Below are positions 31,065-39,362 of a stretch of 44,111 bases of DNA, piece after piece. The stretch's first letter is position 1; every line of letters starts with the position of its first letter. Below the pieces are notes generated by a model, which did no database searches, was not told the DNA's origin, and was given only the letters and a program-made list of their open reading frames with translations. Both the position numbers and the translations under genes were made by a program. Source of the DNA: Gammaproteobacteria bacterium (lineage in GTDB: Bacteria > Pseudomonadota > Gammaproteobacteria > Steroidobacterales > Rariloculaceae); contig PKRJ01000027.1 of assembly GCA_017577365.1 (NCBI GenBank), forward strand, positions 1 through 44,111, written 5' to 3'.

Positions 31065-32948
31065 ATGAAACGAATTGCGATTTCAATCGTACTGGCGGTC
31101 GCAGCGCTTGCAATGCTCGTGTCGCTGCTGCTGCAGTCGCGGTCGTTGCCGCTCGAAGTGCACCTGTCGCAGAACGAGATCGCGACGCAGGTCGAGCGCG
31201 TCGGCGAGGACTTCGCGGCGCTCATCGCGACACTCGACGCGGCGAGACGCGAGATCCGCGATCCCGGCGACGCCGCCGCGTCGCTCTTGAACCGCGTCGC
31301 CTCGAGCGCCGATGCGATGCGGCAGATGGCGGACGTGATACCGGGCACCGCCGGACAGCGCGATCGTCTGGCCCGCAGCGTCGAAAGCTACGCAGCAACG
31401 GTCAAAGAGGTCGAGGATCTCGCCCGAAGGGTTCTCGACGAGCAGCGCACGTACGCGCAGAACGTCAGTTTCGTCCGCGACGAAGGGCCGCGGATCATCC
31501 AGCAGATGCGGGACGTGCTGCTGGACGCGGAGGCTGGCCAGGTGTTCCAGCTCGTCGTCGCGACGCTCGATTTCGCGTCGCCGGTCGGGACGGTGCCGGC
31601 GACCGAGCTGCGCAACATGGTCGCGGCTCTCAACGGCAACGAAGTCATCCGGGCCAACATCCCGCGCGAGATCGAGCGTCTCGGTGAGACGGTGCTCGCG
31701 ATCGCGGCGGCGAAGGAGCCGCTCGAGAACCGCCTGCGCGAGCTCGGACAAATCCCGGTTCCGCAGCGCGCCGAGCTCGTCCGAGCGGCCGCCCGCGACG
31801 CGTACCGGAGCGCCGCGAGCACGGTCGAGGAAGCGCGGCTCATGCTGTCGATCTACTCGGTCGCGCTGCTCATCGTCGTGGGTTTCGCCGCGTTCCGTCT
31901 CCAGGCGAGCTATCGCGCGCTGAACCGCTCGCATGCCGAGCTCGAGCAGCTCAACCAATCGCTCGAGCAGCGCGTCGCCGAGCGCACGCAAGAGCTCGCC
32001 GACGCGTTGAAGAACCTCAAGGAGTCGCACGTTCAGCTCGTGCAGGCCGAGAAGATGTCTTCGCTCGGTCAGCTCGTCGCCGGCATCAGCCACGAGATCA
32101 ACACGCCGCTGCTCTATCTCTCGAACAACGCCGTGCTGATCCAGGAGCGGCTGCAGCTGTTCCGCGACTTCGTTGCGAAGTGCAACGAGGCGTTCTCGCT
32201 GAAGGCGGAGGAGTTCAAGGACCGCAACGCGTTCCAGGCGCAATTCATCGGCGCGCTGAAAAACGTCAAGAAGATGCTCAAGCAGGAGGATCTCGAGTCC
32301 TGCCTGCAGGAAGCGGAGGATCTCGCGCAGGACAGCATCGAGGGCCTCAACGATCTCACCGAGATGGCGCAGAGCCTGAAGGACTTCAGCCGACTCGACC
32401 GGGCGCCGGTCGCGAGCTTCGACGTCAATCAGGGTCTCGACAAGACGCTGATCATCGCGCGCAACCTGATCAAGCACAAAGCGGAGGTGCGCAAGTTCTA
32501 CGGCGACGTGCCGGAGATCGAATGCTCGCCGTCGCAGATCAACCAGGTCTTCCTGAATCTGCTGACGAATGCCGCTCAAGCGATCGAGGAGCGCGGGGAG
32601 ATCGTCATCACGACGAAGCGTCACGGCGACTCGCACGTCGCGATCAGCATCGCCGACACCGGTTGCGGCATTCCTCAGGAGATCATGGACAAGATTTGCG
32701 ATCCTTTCTTCACGACGAAAGAAGTCGGCAAAGGCACGGGCCTCGGGCTTTCGATCGTCAACGAGATCGTGCGCAGGCACGGCGGCGAGCTCAAGATCGA
32801 ATCCGAGGTCGGCAAAGGCTCCGTCTTCACCGTCATCTTGCCGATCGGTCAGAGGAAGGAGCGGCCGGAGCTCGAAGGTCTCGACGACGCGGAAGCGTTG
32901 CTCGCCGAGGATGCCGAGGATAACGCGGCGCTGGCGGAGGCGGTATGA
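31065..32948 (+). CDS. Membrane sensor histidine kinase
   Basis: A 627-residue kinase. TM1 (about 5-24) and TM2 (about 262-279) enclose a ~235-residue, mostly helical periplasmic sensor region without a recognisable ligand domain. A cytoplasmic coiled coil (285-330) leads to the H box GQLVAGISHEINTPL with H343. The ATPase domain has NLLTNAAQAIEE (N box), DTGCGIP and GKGTGLGLSIV. An insertion of about 60 residues between H box and kinase domain (RLQLFRDFVAKCNEAF…) is charged and helical. Its stop overlaps the response-regulator start (ATGA), so they form a cognate pair. Signal unknown. Confidence 0.92.
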   Translation: MKRIAISIVLAVAALAMLVSLLLQSRSLPLEVHLSQNEIATQVERVGEDFAALIATLDAARREIRDPGDAAASLLNRVASSADAMRQMADVIPGTAGQRDRLARSVESYAATVKEVEDLARRVLDEQRTYAQNVSFVRDEGPRIIQQMRDVLLDAEAGQVFQLVVATLDFASPVGTVPATELRNMVAALNGNEVIRANIPREIERLGETVLAIAAAKEPLENRLRELGQIPVPQRAELVRAAARDAYRSAASTVEEARLMLSIYSVALLIVVGFAAFRLQASYRALNRSHAELEQLNQSLEQRVAERTQELADALKNLKESHVQLVQAEKMSSLGQLVAGISHEINTPLLYLSNNAVLIQERLQLFRDFVAKCNEAFSLKAEEFKDRNAFQAQFIGALKNVKKMLKQEDLESCLQEAEDLAQDSIEGLNDLTEMAQSLKDFSRLDRAPVASFDVNQGLDKTLIIARNLIKHKAEVRKFYGDVPEIECSPSQINQVFLNLLTNAAQAIEERGEIVITTKRHGDSHVAISIADTGCGIPQEIMDKICDPFFTTKEVGKGTGLGLSIVNEIVRRHGGELKIESEVGKGSVFTVILPIGQRKERPELEGLDDAEALLAEDAEDNAALAEAV

Positions 32949-34045
32949 ACATGGAAATGCAGGCACAATCGGATTCCCGCCCTCGTCTGCTGTTCGTCGA
33001 CGACGAGCAGCGCGTGTTGAACTCGATGCGGATCATGTTCCGCCGCGAGTTCGACCTCTATCTGGCGTCGCACGGCCAGGAGGCGCTCGACATCGTCAAG
33101 GATCGAGACATCGACGTGATCGTCGCGGACCACCGCATGCCGCAGATGACCGGCGTCGAGGTCCTGACGAAGGTGCGCAAGCTGTCGCCGCGAACCGTGC
33201 GCATCCTGCTGACCGGCTACGCCGACCTCGACGCGGTCGAGGGCTCGATCAATGAAGGCGAGGTGTTCCGCTTCCTGACGAAGCCGTGCCCGCCCCAGCA
33301 GCTGCGCGCCACGGTGGAGCTCGCGGCGAAGCTGGCGCGATCGACGCCGCCACCGCCGCCGGAACCCGTTGCCGAAGGCGACGAAGAGGAAGCGCTCGAG
33401 ATCATCCTCGAGGCCGACACGTTCCGAGAAGTCGAGCGCCGCAACGCTACCGAGCAGCAAGACGGCTCGTTCGCATCGACGACGGTGCTTCCCGCTCACA
33501 TGAAGCCGGTCGCCCCGGCGACGCCTGCGCCTGCGACCGAGCCGCACAAGAAACTGCCGCCGGGCTTCGGGGTCATCGTCTTCTCGACCGACGAGGAGAT
33601 GGTCGAAACGGTGCAACAGGCGGTGCGCGGCCGTCTGCCGGTCCACAAAGCGACGAACGTCGTGCAAGTCGTCAAGATTCTGAAGGAGCACAAGCCGGGC
33701 GTCCTGATCACCGACATCTCGGACGACAAAGCGACGATCCAGTCGCTGACCGCACGCCTGAAGCAGCACTTGCCGGAGCTCGTGACGATCGCGGTGTCGC
33801 CGCACCGGGACGTCCTCGACATGGTCTGGCTGATCAACCACGGCCAGATCTTCCGGTTCCTTCGCAAGCCGCTCTCGCCCGGCCGTTGCGCCGTGAGCCT
33901 CCAGGCCGCGCTTCAGCATCACCGGACGCTGCTGAAGAATCCGGAGCTCGTGAAGCGTCACGCGGTCGAGGCCACGCAAGACGGCGGCGTCGTGGATAGC
34001 TTGCTCGGCAAGCTGAAGAGCATGAGGCGTCTTTGGGCTCATTGA
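32945..34045 (+). CDS. Response regulator with two receiver domains and no output domain
   Basis: A 366-residue protein. The first receiver (13-130) is complete: D19/D20, D62 in VADHRMPQMTG, T90 and K113, with the LLTGYADLDAVEGSINEGEVFRFLTKP pattern typical of receivers attached to HD-GYP and related regulators. A Pro-rich linker (130-205) joins a second, divergent receiver (about 208-325). That one keeps D257 (LITDIS) and K308 (FRFLRKPLS) but has STDE in place of the first acidic pair. No DNA-binding or enzyme domain follows, so it probably acts by protein contact. Confidence 0.9.
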   Translation: MNMEMQAQSDSRPRLLFVDDEQRVLNSMRIMFRREFDLYLASHGQEALDIVKDRDIDVIVADHRMPQMTGVEVLTKVRKLSPRTVRILLTGYADLDAVEGSINEGEVFRFLTKPCPPQQLRATVELAAKLARSTPPPPPEPVAEGDEEEALEIILEADTFREVERRNATEQQDGSFASTTVLPAHMKPVAPATPAPATEPHKKLPPGFGVIVFSTDEEMVETVQQAVRGRLPVHKATNVVQVVKILKEHKPGVLITDISDDKATIQSLTARLKQHLPELVTIAVSPHRDVLDMVWLINHGQIFRFLRKPLSPGRCAVSLQAALQHHRTLLKNPELVKRHAVEATQDGGVVDSLLGKLKSMRRLWAH

Positions 34046-34059
34046 TTCGGGAGGGCGCC

Positions 34060-35322
34060 ATGGACGACAAGCGGGACACGGCCAAGCAATCCGACGCGCT
34101 GCTTTGGCTCGCTGGCGCGATCGTCGTCGGCATGGGCGGGATCTGGCTCGTCCTATCGAAGCCGTGGGCGAGCGACGATTCGATCGAGACGTACACGGCG
34201 ACGGTTTCGACGCGTCCGGCCGTCCCTTCGCCCGAGCCGTCCCAGGCGGGGCGCACGAATCTCGAGACCCCGCTCGAGGACAACCCGCTGCGGATGGCAC
34301 AGCTCGCGCTCGAGGCCGGCATGCTCGTCGAGCCCGAGGAATACAGCGCGTGGACGCTGTTCCGTAAAGTGCTCCAGCAGGATCCGAACAACACCGAAGC
34401 CCGCGACGGTCTCGACCGCATCGCGACGGAGCTGCTCCGGCGCGCGAATGCCGCCGTCGAGCAAGGCCGGTTCGAAGATGCGCGCGCGACCGTGGCGCGC
34501 ATCCGCGAGGTCTTCCCGGTCCATACCGGTGCGAACGACCTCGCGATTCGCATCGACACGCTGACCCGTCGAGCGGCCGCGTTGGCGCAGCGCTCCAACG
34601 TGCTCGACGACGACGACGAGCCTGCCGCGCCCCGCGAGCCGGAACGCGCGCCCGAGCGCGAGCCCGAGCGAGTCGCGGCGGCGGAGCCCGCGCCGGCGGC
34701 GCCGGTACGACCGGCGCCGCAAGTCGACCCGATGGTGGCGGCGCACGCCTCTTTCACCGCGGCGCTCGCGGAGAATCAGCTGCTGACGCCGGTCGGCGAA
34801 AGCGCGAAGGACTGGCTGCGCGCGATGCGGGAGATCGACTCGAGCCACGAGCTGAGTCGTCAAGCGAGCTCGAGGCTCTTCGAAGCGTTCATCGGGCGCG
34901 CGCGTCAGGCGATCGCCGATATGGATACCGCCGCGGCCGAGACGTGGATCGACGAGGCGGACGGTCTCGCCGTCGACGCCGAGATCGTCGGCGCGGTGCG
35001 CGACGAGCTTCGCGCGAAGCTCATTCAGGCCGAGTCGGCGCGGCTAGTGCCGGCTTCGTCCCTCGAGATGGTGTCGTATACGGCTCCCGAGTACCCGGCC
35101 CGCGCGCTCGAGCGCGCGCTCGACGGCTGGGTCGACGTCGAGTTCGTGGTGACGAAGGACGGCAGAACGCGCGACGTCGTGGTGACGGATGCATCGCATT
35201 CGTCGTATTTCCGCCGGGAGGCCGTCGCCGCGGTCGAGCAATGGCGGTTCCAGCCGCGGATCTTCATGGGCGAGCCGATCGAGCAGCGCGCGTATACGCG
35301 TATCCGCTTCGACTACAAGTAA
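34060..35322 (+). CDS. Membrane-anchored TonB-like protein with TPR-like repeats
   Basis: A 420-residue protein with one N-terminal TM helix (about 13-32), TPR-like helices (about 75-170, AWTLFRKVLQQDPNNTEARDGLDRIATELLRRANAAVEQGRF), a Pro/Glu/Arg-rich stretch (about 185-225), another helical region, and a C-terminal TonB domain (about 335-420) with EYPARALERALDGWVDVEFVVTKDGRTRDVVV and FRREAVAAVEQWRFQP. TonB proteins transmit proton-motive force to outer-membrane transporters, but no exbB/exbD is near. The ATG at 34060 is chosen over one nine codons earlier because GGGAGG lies 6 bases upstream and it falls after the regulator stop. Confidence 0.85.
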   Translation: MDDKRDTAKQSDALLWLAGAIVVGMGGIWLVLSKPWASDDSIETYTATVSTRPAVPSPEPSQAGRTNLETPLEDNPLRMAQLALEAGMLVEPEEYSAWTLFRKVLQQDPNNTEARDGLDRIATELLRRANAAVEQGRFEDARATVARIREVFPVHTGANDLAIRIDTLTRRAAALAQRSNVLDDDDEPAAPREPERAPEREPERVAAAEPAPAAPVRPAPQVDPMVAAHASFTAALAENQLLTPVGESAKDWLRAMREIDSSHELSRQASSRLFEAFIGRARQAIADMDTAAAETWIDEADGLAVDAEIVGAVRDELRAKLIQAESARLVPASSLEMVSYTAPEYPARALERALDGWVDVEFVVTKDGRTRDVVVTDASHSSYFRREAVAAVEQWRFQPRIFMGEPIEQRAYTRIRFDYK

Positions 35323-35414
35323 GACAGCGGTGTGATACGACGCGCGCGGCCGGTCGCGAGGCAGAGCGGCTTCCGCGCTCGGCGGCGCTCGCCGCGTTCG
35401 ACGCCCGGCGCGGC

Positions 35415-35443
35415 CTGACGGCGGTCTCGACTTGCGCTAGAGT
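35415..35443 (+). promoter_or_regulatory. Candidate sigma-70 promoter of the second TonB-domain gene
   Basis: CTGACG-N17-TAGAGT matches four of six bases in each box with the best spacing. It ends 30 bases before the start codon at 35474, in the 151-base gap after the first TonB-like gene. Confidence 0.4.
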
Positions 35444-35473
35444 CTGCTGCGCAACGCCTCTCGAGGGCAGCCG

Positions 35474-36571
35474 ATGAAACGCATACTCGCCTCGCTCGGT
35501 GCACTCCCTCTGCTCGCCGCCGCTCAGCTCGCCGACGCGCAACTGCGTTGCGATTGCAGCCGGATCGTCGGGACTTGCGCCGCCGAGATCGAGCTCGAGG
35601 GCTCGTTGATCGAGATCACGACCGACCGGCGCGAGTGCTCGCGCGTCGACTATCTCGTGGACGGTCAGCCTTTCGTGACGCTGGTCGTCGACGGCGCGGG
35701 TCGCCAGAGCGTCGCCGTGCCGACGACCTCGCCGGTCGTGACCGTGGAAAGCTGCCGCGTCTGCGCCGATTCCACCACCGAGAGCGCGTCCGTGCCGCGT
35801 CCGTCTCCGCCCACGACCGCGGACGCGGACGAGCCGCTGCGCCCGTTGATCCAGGTCCAGCCCGAGTACCCGCCCGCGGCTGCGGAGCGCAAGCTCGAAG
35901 GCTGGGTCGAGCTCGCCGTGACCGTCGATACGTCGGGCGCCGTGCAGCGCGCCGAGCTGCTCCGTTCGGAGCCCGCGGGCGTCTTCGACGCCGCCGCGAG
36001 CGCGGCCGTCATGCGTTGGCGCTACCCGCCCGTCGGCGAGCCGCGCTCGGTCGTCGAGAGAATCGAGTTCAGGATGCCCGCGGAACCTGCCGGGGCGCCT
36101 CTCGCTTCCGCGCCCGCGGCCGCACGGGCAACGAGCGCGGTCGGCCCGCGTAACGCGTGCGTGCGCGAAGGATCTCGATTCAATTTCGGCGATCGCGTCG
36201 AAGTCGCGCTGATCAACGCGTGCGCCGAGCCGCTCGCGGTCTTCGGATGCGCGATCGGCACGGGACGCTTCGGCGGACGATGGTCGTGCACGACGACCGA
36301 TCTCACCGAGACGGCGCTCGTGTCTGCGAGCGACGAGCGTGCCGGCCGCACGTTCAGCGTCGCGTCCGACGACGGCGTGGTCACCGCGACTTACTCGAGC
36401 CGCTTCCTCGTCTCGCGCGCGCCGAACTCGGAAACCTGGTGGCTCGCATGCGGGCTCGACGACGCGGACTGCCTCGACGCGGGCCGCGGCTGGGTGAGAG
36501 CGCTCGACGGGCAGCTCTCGAACGTCGACCCACAGGGGCGCAGCCGCGTCGCGCTCGCCCGATCCTACTGA
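35474..36571 (+). CDS. Exported TonB-domain protein
   Basis: A 365-residue protein with a cleavable signal peptide (about 1-22, ALPLLAAAQLADA) instead of a membrane anchor. A Cys-rich N-terminal region (about 23-100) is followed by a TonB C-terminal-type domain (about 122-205, QPEYPPAAAERKLEGWVELAVTVDTSGAVQRAELLRSEP and AAVMRWRYPPV), then a C-terminal region (220-365) with paired cysteines that I do not recognise. Without an anchor it cannot work as an ordinary TonB, so a periplasmic partner or scaffold role is more likely. GAGGG lies 6 bases before the ATG. Confidence 0.8.
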   Translation: MKRILASLGALPLLAAAQLADAQLRCDCSRIVGTCAAEIELEGSLIEITTDRRECSRVDYLVDGQPFVTLVVDGAGRQSVAVPTTSPVVTVESCRVCADSTTESASVPRPSPPTTADADEPLRPLIQVQPEYPPAAAERKLEGWVELAVTVDTSGAVQRAELLRSEPAGVFDAAASAAVMRWRYPPVGEPRSVVERIEFRMPAEPAGAPLASAPAAARATSAVGPRNACVREGSRFNFGDRVEVALINACAEPLAVFGCAIGTGRFGGRWSCTTTDLTETALVSASDERAGRTFSVASDDGVVTATYSSRFLVSRAPNSETWWLACGLDDADCLDAGRGWVRALDGQLSNVDPQGRSRVALARSY

Positions 36572-36699
36572 CGATCGCGCCCGGCCGCGCGATACCCGCG
36601 CGCGGCGGCGCGTGCAGTACGATAGCCGCGACATCCGGCGTCGCCGCCCGCGCCCATCACCTCCAGTAAGCCGCTCGTTTCGGAGGCTCGCGCAGCACC

Positions 36700-36963
36700 A
36701 TGCCCAGAGAAAACCTCAAACGACAGCTCGAGCGGCTACGCGCCGAGCTCTCCGACGCGTCCGAGCTCGATGCCGATACCCGCGCCGCGCTCGAGGCGCT
36801 CGCGTCGGATATCGAACGCACCCTCGAGGGAGACATCGAAGCCGAGCATCATTCGATGCGCGAGCGCTTCGAGGACGCGACGCTGCGCTTCGAGACCGAG
36901 CATCCGCGCCTCGCGCGCGTCCTCGGCGAGATCGCCGACGCCCTCGCGAAGATCGGCGTCTAG
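36700..36963 (+). CDS. Small DUF4404-type protein
   Basis: An 87-residue acidic, fully helical protein (LKRQLERLRAELSDASELDADTRAALEALASDIERTLEG, then MRERFEDATLRFETEHPRLARVLGEIADALAKIGV). The pattern fits the DUF4404 family of proteobacterial small proteins, whose function is unknown. Its TAG stop overlaps the TAG stop of convergent dps in the palindrome CTAG. GGAGG lies about 14 bases upstream of the ATG, rather far. Confidence 0.8.
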   Translation: MPRENLKRQLERLRAELSDASELDADTRAALEALASDIERTLEGDIEAEHHSMRERFEDATLRFETEHPRLARVLGEIADALAKIGV

Positions 36964-37439
36964 CCCGCCGCGGGCTCTAGCATCGAGCGCAGCATCCAGG
37001 CGTTCTTCTCGTGGATCTGCATGCGCTGGGTCAGCAGGTCCGCGGTCGGCTCGTCGTGCGCGGCATCGGCGAGCGGAAAGACCTCGCGCGCGGTGCGCGC
37101 GACGGTTTCCTGACCGATCACGAGCTGCCGGATCATCTCCTCGGCCGACGGGACCCCTTCCTCTTCCTGAACGCTCGTCAGCTTCGAGAACGCCTTGTAC
37201 GAGCCCGGAGCGAAATGGCCGAGCGCCCGGATCCGCTCCGCGATCTCGTCGACGGCGGTCGCGAGCTCCGTGTACTGCTGCTCGAACATCGCGTGAAGCG
37301 TGTTGAACAGCGGCCCGGTGACGTTCCAGTGATAGTTGTGGGTCTTCAGATAGAGCGTGTACGTGTCCGCGAGGAGGCGCGACAGACCTTCGGCGATCTT
37401 CGCCCGATCCTCCGCAGAAATCCCTATGTCGATGGCCAT
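36960..37439 (-). CDS. dps: Dps-family DNA-binding ferritin-like protein
   Basis: Dps forms a dodecamer that oxidises and stores iron with peroxide and can shield DNA. The 159-residue protein has the inter-subunit ferroxidase residues H37 (THNYHWNVTGPLF), H49, E53, D64 and E68, at the spacing of the enteric enzyme. The N-terminus is short and carries few lysines, so direct DNA binding is doubtful. A GGAGA ribosome site precedes the ATG. It is divergent from oxyR, a regulator known to activate dps elsewhere. Confidence 0.95.
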   Translation of the reverse strand: MAIDIGISAEDRAKIAEGLSRLLADTYTLYLKTHNYHWNVTGPLFNTLHAMFEQQYTELATAVDEIAERIRALGHFAPGSYKAFSKLTSVQEEEGVPSAEEMIRQLVIGQETVARTAREVFPLADAAHDEPTADLLTQRMQIHEKNAWMLRSMLEPAAG

Positions 37440-37458
37440 TCTCGTCTCCGTATAACCT

Positions 37459-37482
37459 GTAGACTCGAGTCACACAGTCTAC
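37459..37482. promoter_or_regulatory. Dyad between dps and oxyR, candidate OxyR operator
   Basis: GTAGACT-N10-AGTCTAC is a perfect 7-bp inverted repeat in the 100-base gap between the divergent dps and oxyR. It overlaps the -35 box of the predicted oxyR promoter, which suits autorepression with activation of dps. The match to the published OxyR half-site pattern is only loose. Confidence 0.5.
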
Positions 37483-37496
37483 CCGATCCGTATAAT
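37469..37496 (+). promoter_or_regulatory. Sigma-70 promoter of oxyR
   Basis: GTCACA-N16-TATAAT has a perfect -10 box and a four-of-six -35 box. It ends 43 bases before the oxyR start. A 9-bp direct repeat TCCGTATAA (37447-37455 and 37487-37495) frames the region. Confidence 0.55.
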
Positions 37497-37539
37497 TCTA
37501 GAAATTGCATTATTTGGAACTTGACGTTCGGTTTTCCGT

Positions 37540-38475
37540 ATGGAGGCAGTGCCGACACACCTGCCGACGGTGAAGCAGCTGCGCTATTTCGTCGCGCTCG
37601 CGGAGCACCGCCATTTCGGCAAAGCCGCGGCGGCGTGCCACGTGTCGCAATCCGCGTTCAGCGTCGCGATCCGTGAGCTCGAGTCGCTGCTCGGCGCGAA
37701 CCTCGTGGACCGAACGAACCGCAAGGTGACGATCACCGCGACGGGGCGCGAGGTCGCGGCGCGCGCGAAACGCTGCCTTCGGGACCTCGCGGCGCTGGCC
37801 GAGGCTGCGCGCCGCGAGAACCGCCCGCTCGAGGGCCCGTTGCACCTCGGCGTGATTCCGACGATCGCACCGTTCCTTCTACCGCGGGTGCTACCCGCCG
37901 TGCGCAAGGCGTTTCCCGCGCTCAAGCTCTACTTGCACGAGGACGTGACGGACAAGCTGCACGAGCAGCTGATGGACGGCGCGCTCGACGTCATGCTCCT
38001 CGCGCTGCCCTACGATCTTCCGGGCATCGAGCGAATCGTGCTGTTCCGAGATCGCTTTCGTCTCGCGGTTCGCAAGGGCACTCGGCTCGTCGATCCGAGA
38101 CACTACCGGCCGGATCGACTACCCGACGGCAGCGTGCTCCTGTTGCGCGAAGGCCATTGTCTGCGCGAGCACGCGATCGATGCGTGCCGCATCCGTGATA
38201 CCGAGAAAATGAGCGCGTTCTCTGCATCGAGCCTGCTGACGCTGATCGAGATGGTGGATGCCGATCTCGGCGTCACGTTCTTGCCGGAGATGGCCGAAGG
38301 CTCGGCCTTGCTGCAGAACACGCAAGTCGCGACGTATCCACTCCCCGACAGCAACTACCGCAACATCGGGCTCGCGTGGCGGCGTGGCAGCCCGCGCCGG
38401 GACGAGTTCGAGATGCTCGGGCGATTCATCGCCGACGAGGTCCGCAGCTTCCGCGACGCGGGTTCAGCGGCGTGA
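37540..38475 (+). CDS. oxyR: Peroxide-sensing LysR-type regulator OxyR
   Basis: A 311-residue LysR-type regulator with an N-terminal winged helix (about 11-70, LRYFVALAEHRHFGKAAAACHVSQSAFSVAIRELE) and an effector domain. The peroxide-reactive pair is C207 in REGHCLREHA and C216, nine residues apart exactly as C199/C208 in the enteric protein. Oxidation to a disulphide would switch it to an activator of peroxide-defence genes. The neighbour dps is a plausible target. No clear ribosome site; a GTG at 37570 is a less likely start. Confidence 0.95.
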   Translation: MEAVPTHLPTVKQLRYFVALAEHRHFGKAAAACHVSQSAFSVAIRELESLLGANLVDRTNRKVTITATGREVAARAKRCLRDLAALAEAARRENRPLEGPLHLGVIPTIAPFLLPRVLPAVRKAFPALKLYLHEDVTDKLHEQLMDGALDVMLLALPYDLPGIERIVLFRDRFRLAVRKGTRLVDPRHYRPDRLPDGSVLLLREGHCLREHAIDACRIRDTEKMSAFSASSLLTLIEMVDADLGVTFLPEMAEGSALLQNTQVATYPLPDSNYRNIGLAWRRGSPRRDEFEMLGRFIADEVRSFRDAGSAA

Positions 38476-38483
38476 CGTCACGC
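38470..38483. terminator. 14-bp palindrome across two convergent stop codons
   Basis: GCGTGACGTCACGC is perfectly self-complementary and contains both the oxyR TGA and the TGA of the convergent gene, which are separated by two bases. It is too short, and lacks a T-run, for a normal terminator; a role in ending transcription is uncertain. Confidence 0.3.
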
Positions 38484-39233
38484 GCGAGCCGCGCGCGACG
38501 CGCGGCGCCGCAGCGCGAGCCCCGAGCCTGCGAGCCACGCGAGCCCCGGCCAACCGAACGCGCCGCCCCCGCCCTCCTCCACGATGATGACGCTCGTCGG
38601 CAGGTCGTTGACCTCGTCCTCGAGCGGCAGCAGCGCGAACGCGGAGGTTTCCTCCGGGCCGAGCTCGTCGACGAGGAGCCCGGTATTCGCGTCGTAGAGC
38701 TCGATCAAGAGATCGTAGTCGCCCGGAGGATAACCCGACACGAGCTCGACCTCGACCTCGTACGCGTCGCGCGACGTCGCTCCGTCGACGCGAAAATCGT
38801 CGGTTTCGTGCAGCAGCTCCCACACCTCGCCGTCGGGGCTCAGATAGAGCACGGCGTAGACCCAGGCGCGGTCGTCCAAGCTGTCGACGTCGAACGTCAC
38901 GAGCAAGTAACGAAAGAAACCGTCGCCGTCCGCGTCGAAGAGAAGCTCGACGCTCGCGTCGTAGATCCAATGCTCCGGGACGTACGTCGATAGCGTCGAT
39001 GCGCTCTTGGTCGACGAGCCCCTGCTCTTCGCGAACGCGGCACGGTCCTCGGGCGTGAAACGGCGCTCCTCGAGCGTTCCGATCTCGCGAAGCGTGCTCG
39101 GCTCGCGCTCGGTCGAGTAGCCCGAAGCCGCGCGCACGACCTGCTCGCCTTCGTCCATCGCCGCGGCGACGGGCAGCGCGGCCAACGAGGCGGCGACCGC
39201 GGCCCAAAGCTTCGATAGCGCATTGCGGTTCAT
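38478..39233 (-). CDS. Secreted protein with GlyGly-CTERM-like anchor
   Basis: A 251-residue protein of unknown function. It has a signal peptide (about 1-25, LWAAVAASLAALPVAAA) and a mature beta-rich domain (about 85-200) with YDASVELLFDADGDGFFRYLLVTFDVD and YDLLIELYDANTGLLVDELGPEE. The C-terminus has a Gly run, a hydrophobic helix (WPGLAWLAGSGLAL) and an Arg cluster (RRR). This three-part tail is the pattern of GlyGly-CTERM proteins, which rhombosortase cleaves during surface sorting. No rhombosortase gene is in the window. GGGGAGAG precedes the ATG. Confidence 0.8.
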   Translation of the reverse strand: MNRNALSKLWAAVAASLAALPVAAAMDEGEQVVRAASGYSTEREPSTLREIGTLEERRFTPEDRAAFAKSRGSSTKSASTLSTYVPEHWIYDASVELLFDADGDGFFRYLLVTFDVDSLDDRAWVYAVLYLSPDGEVWELLHETDDFRVDGATSRDAYEVEVELVSGYPPGDYDLLIELYDANTGLLVDELGPEETSAFALLPLEDEVNDLPTSVIIVEEGGGGAFGWPGLAWLAGSGLALRRRASRAARA

Positions 39234-39362
39234 GTCGGCTCTCCCCGCTTTCGTTCACGGCGCGATTTGAGCCTCCCGAACCTGAACGGCGACTGAGCGG
39301 CCTTGAATCCCCCCGCACGTGCGCTGTTAGACTTGGACCGACCCTCCGCCGCGTCGACCAGG

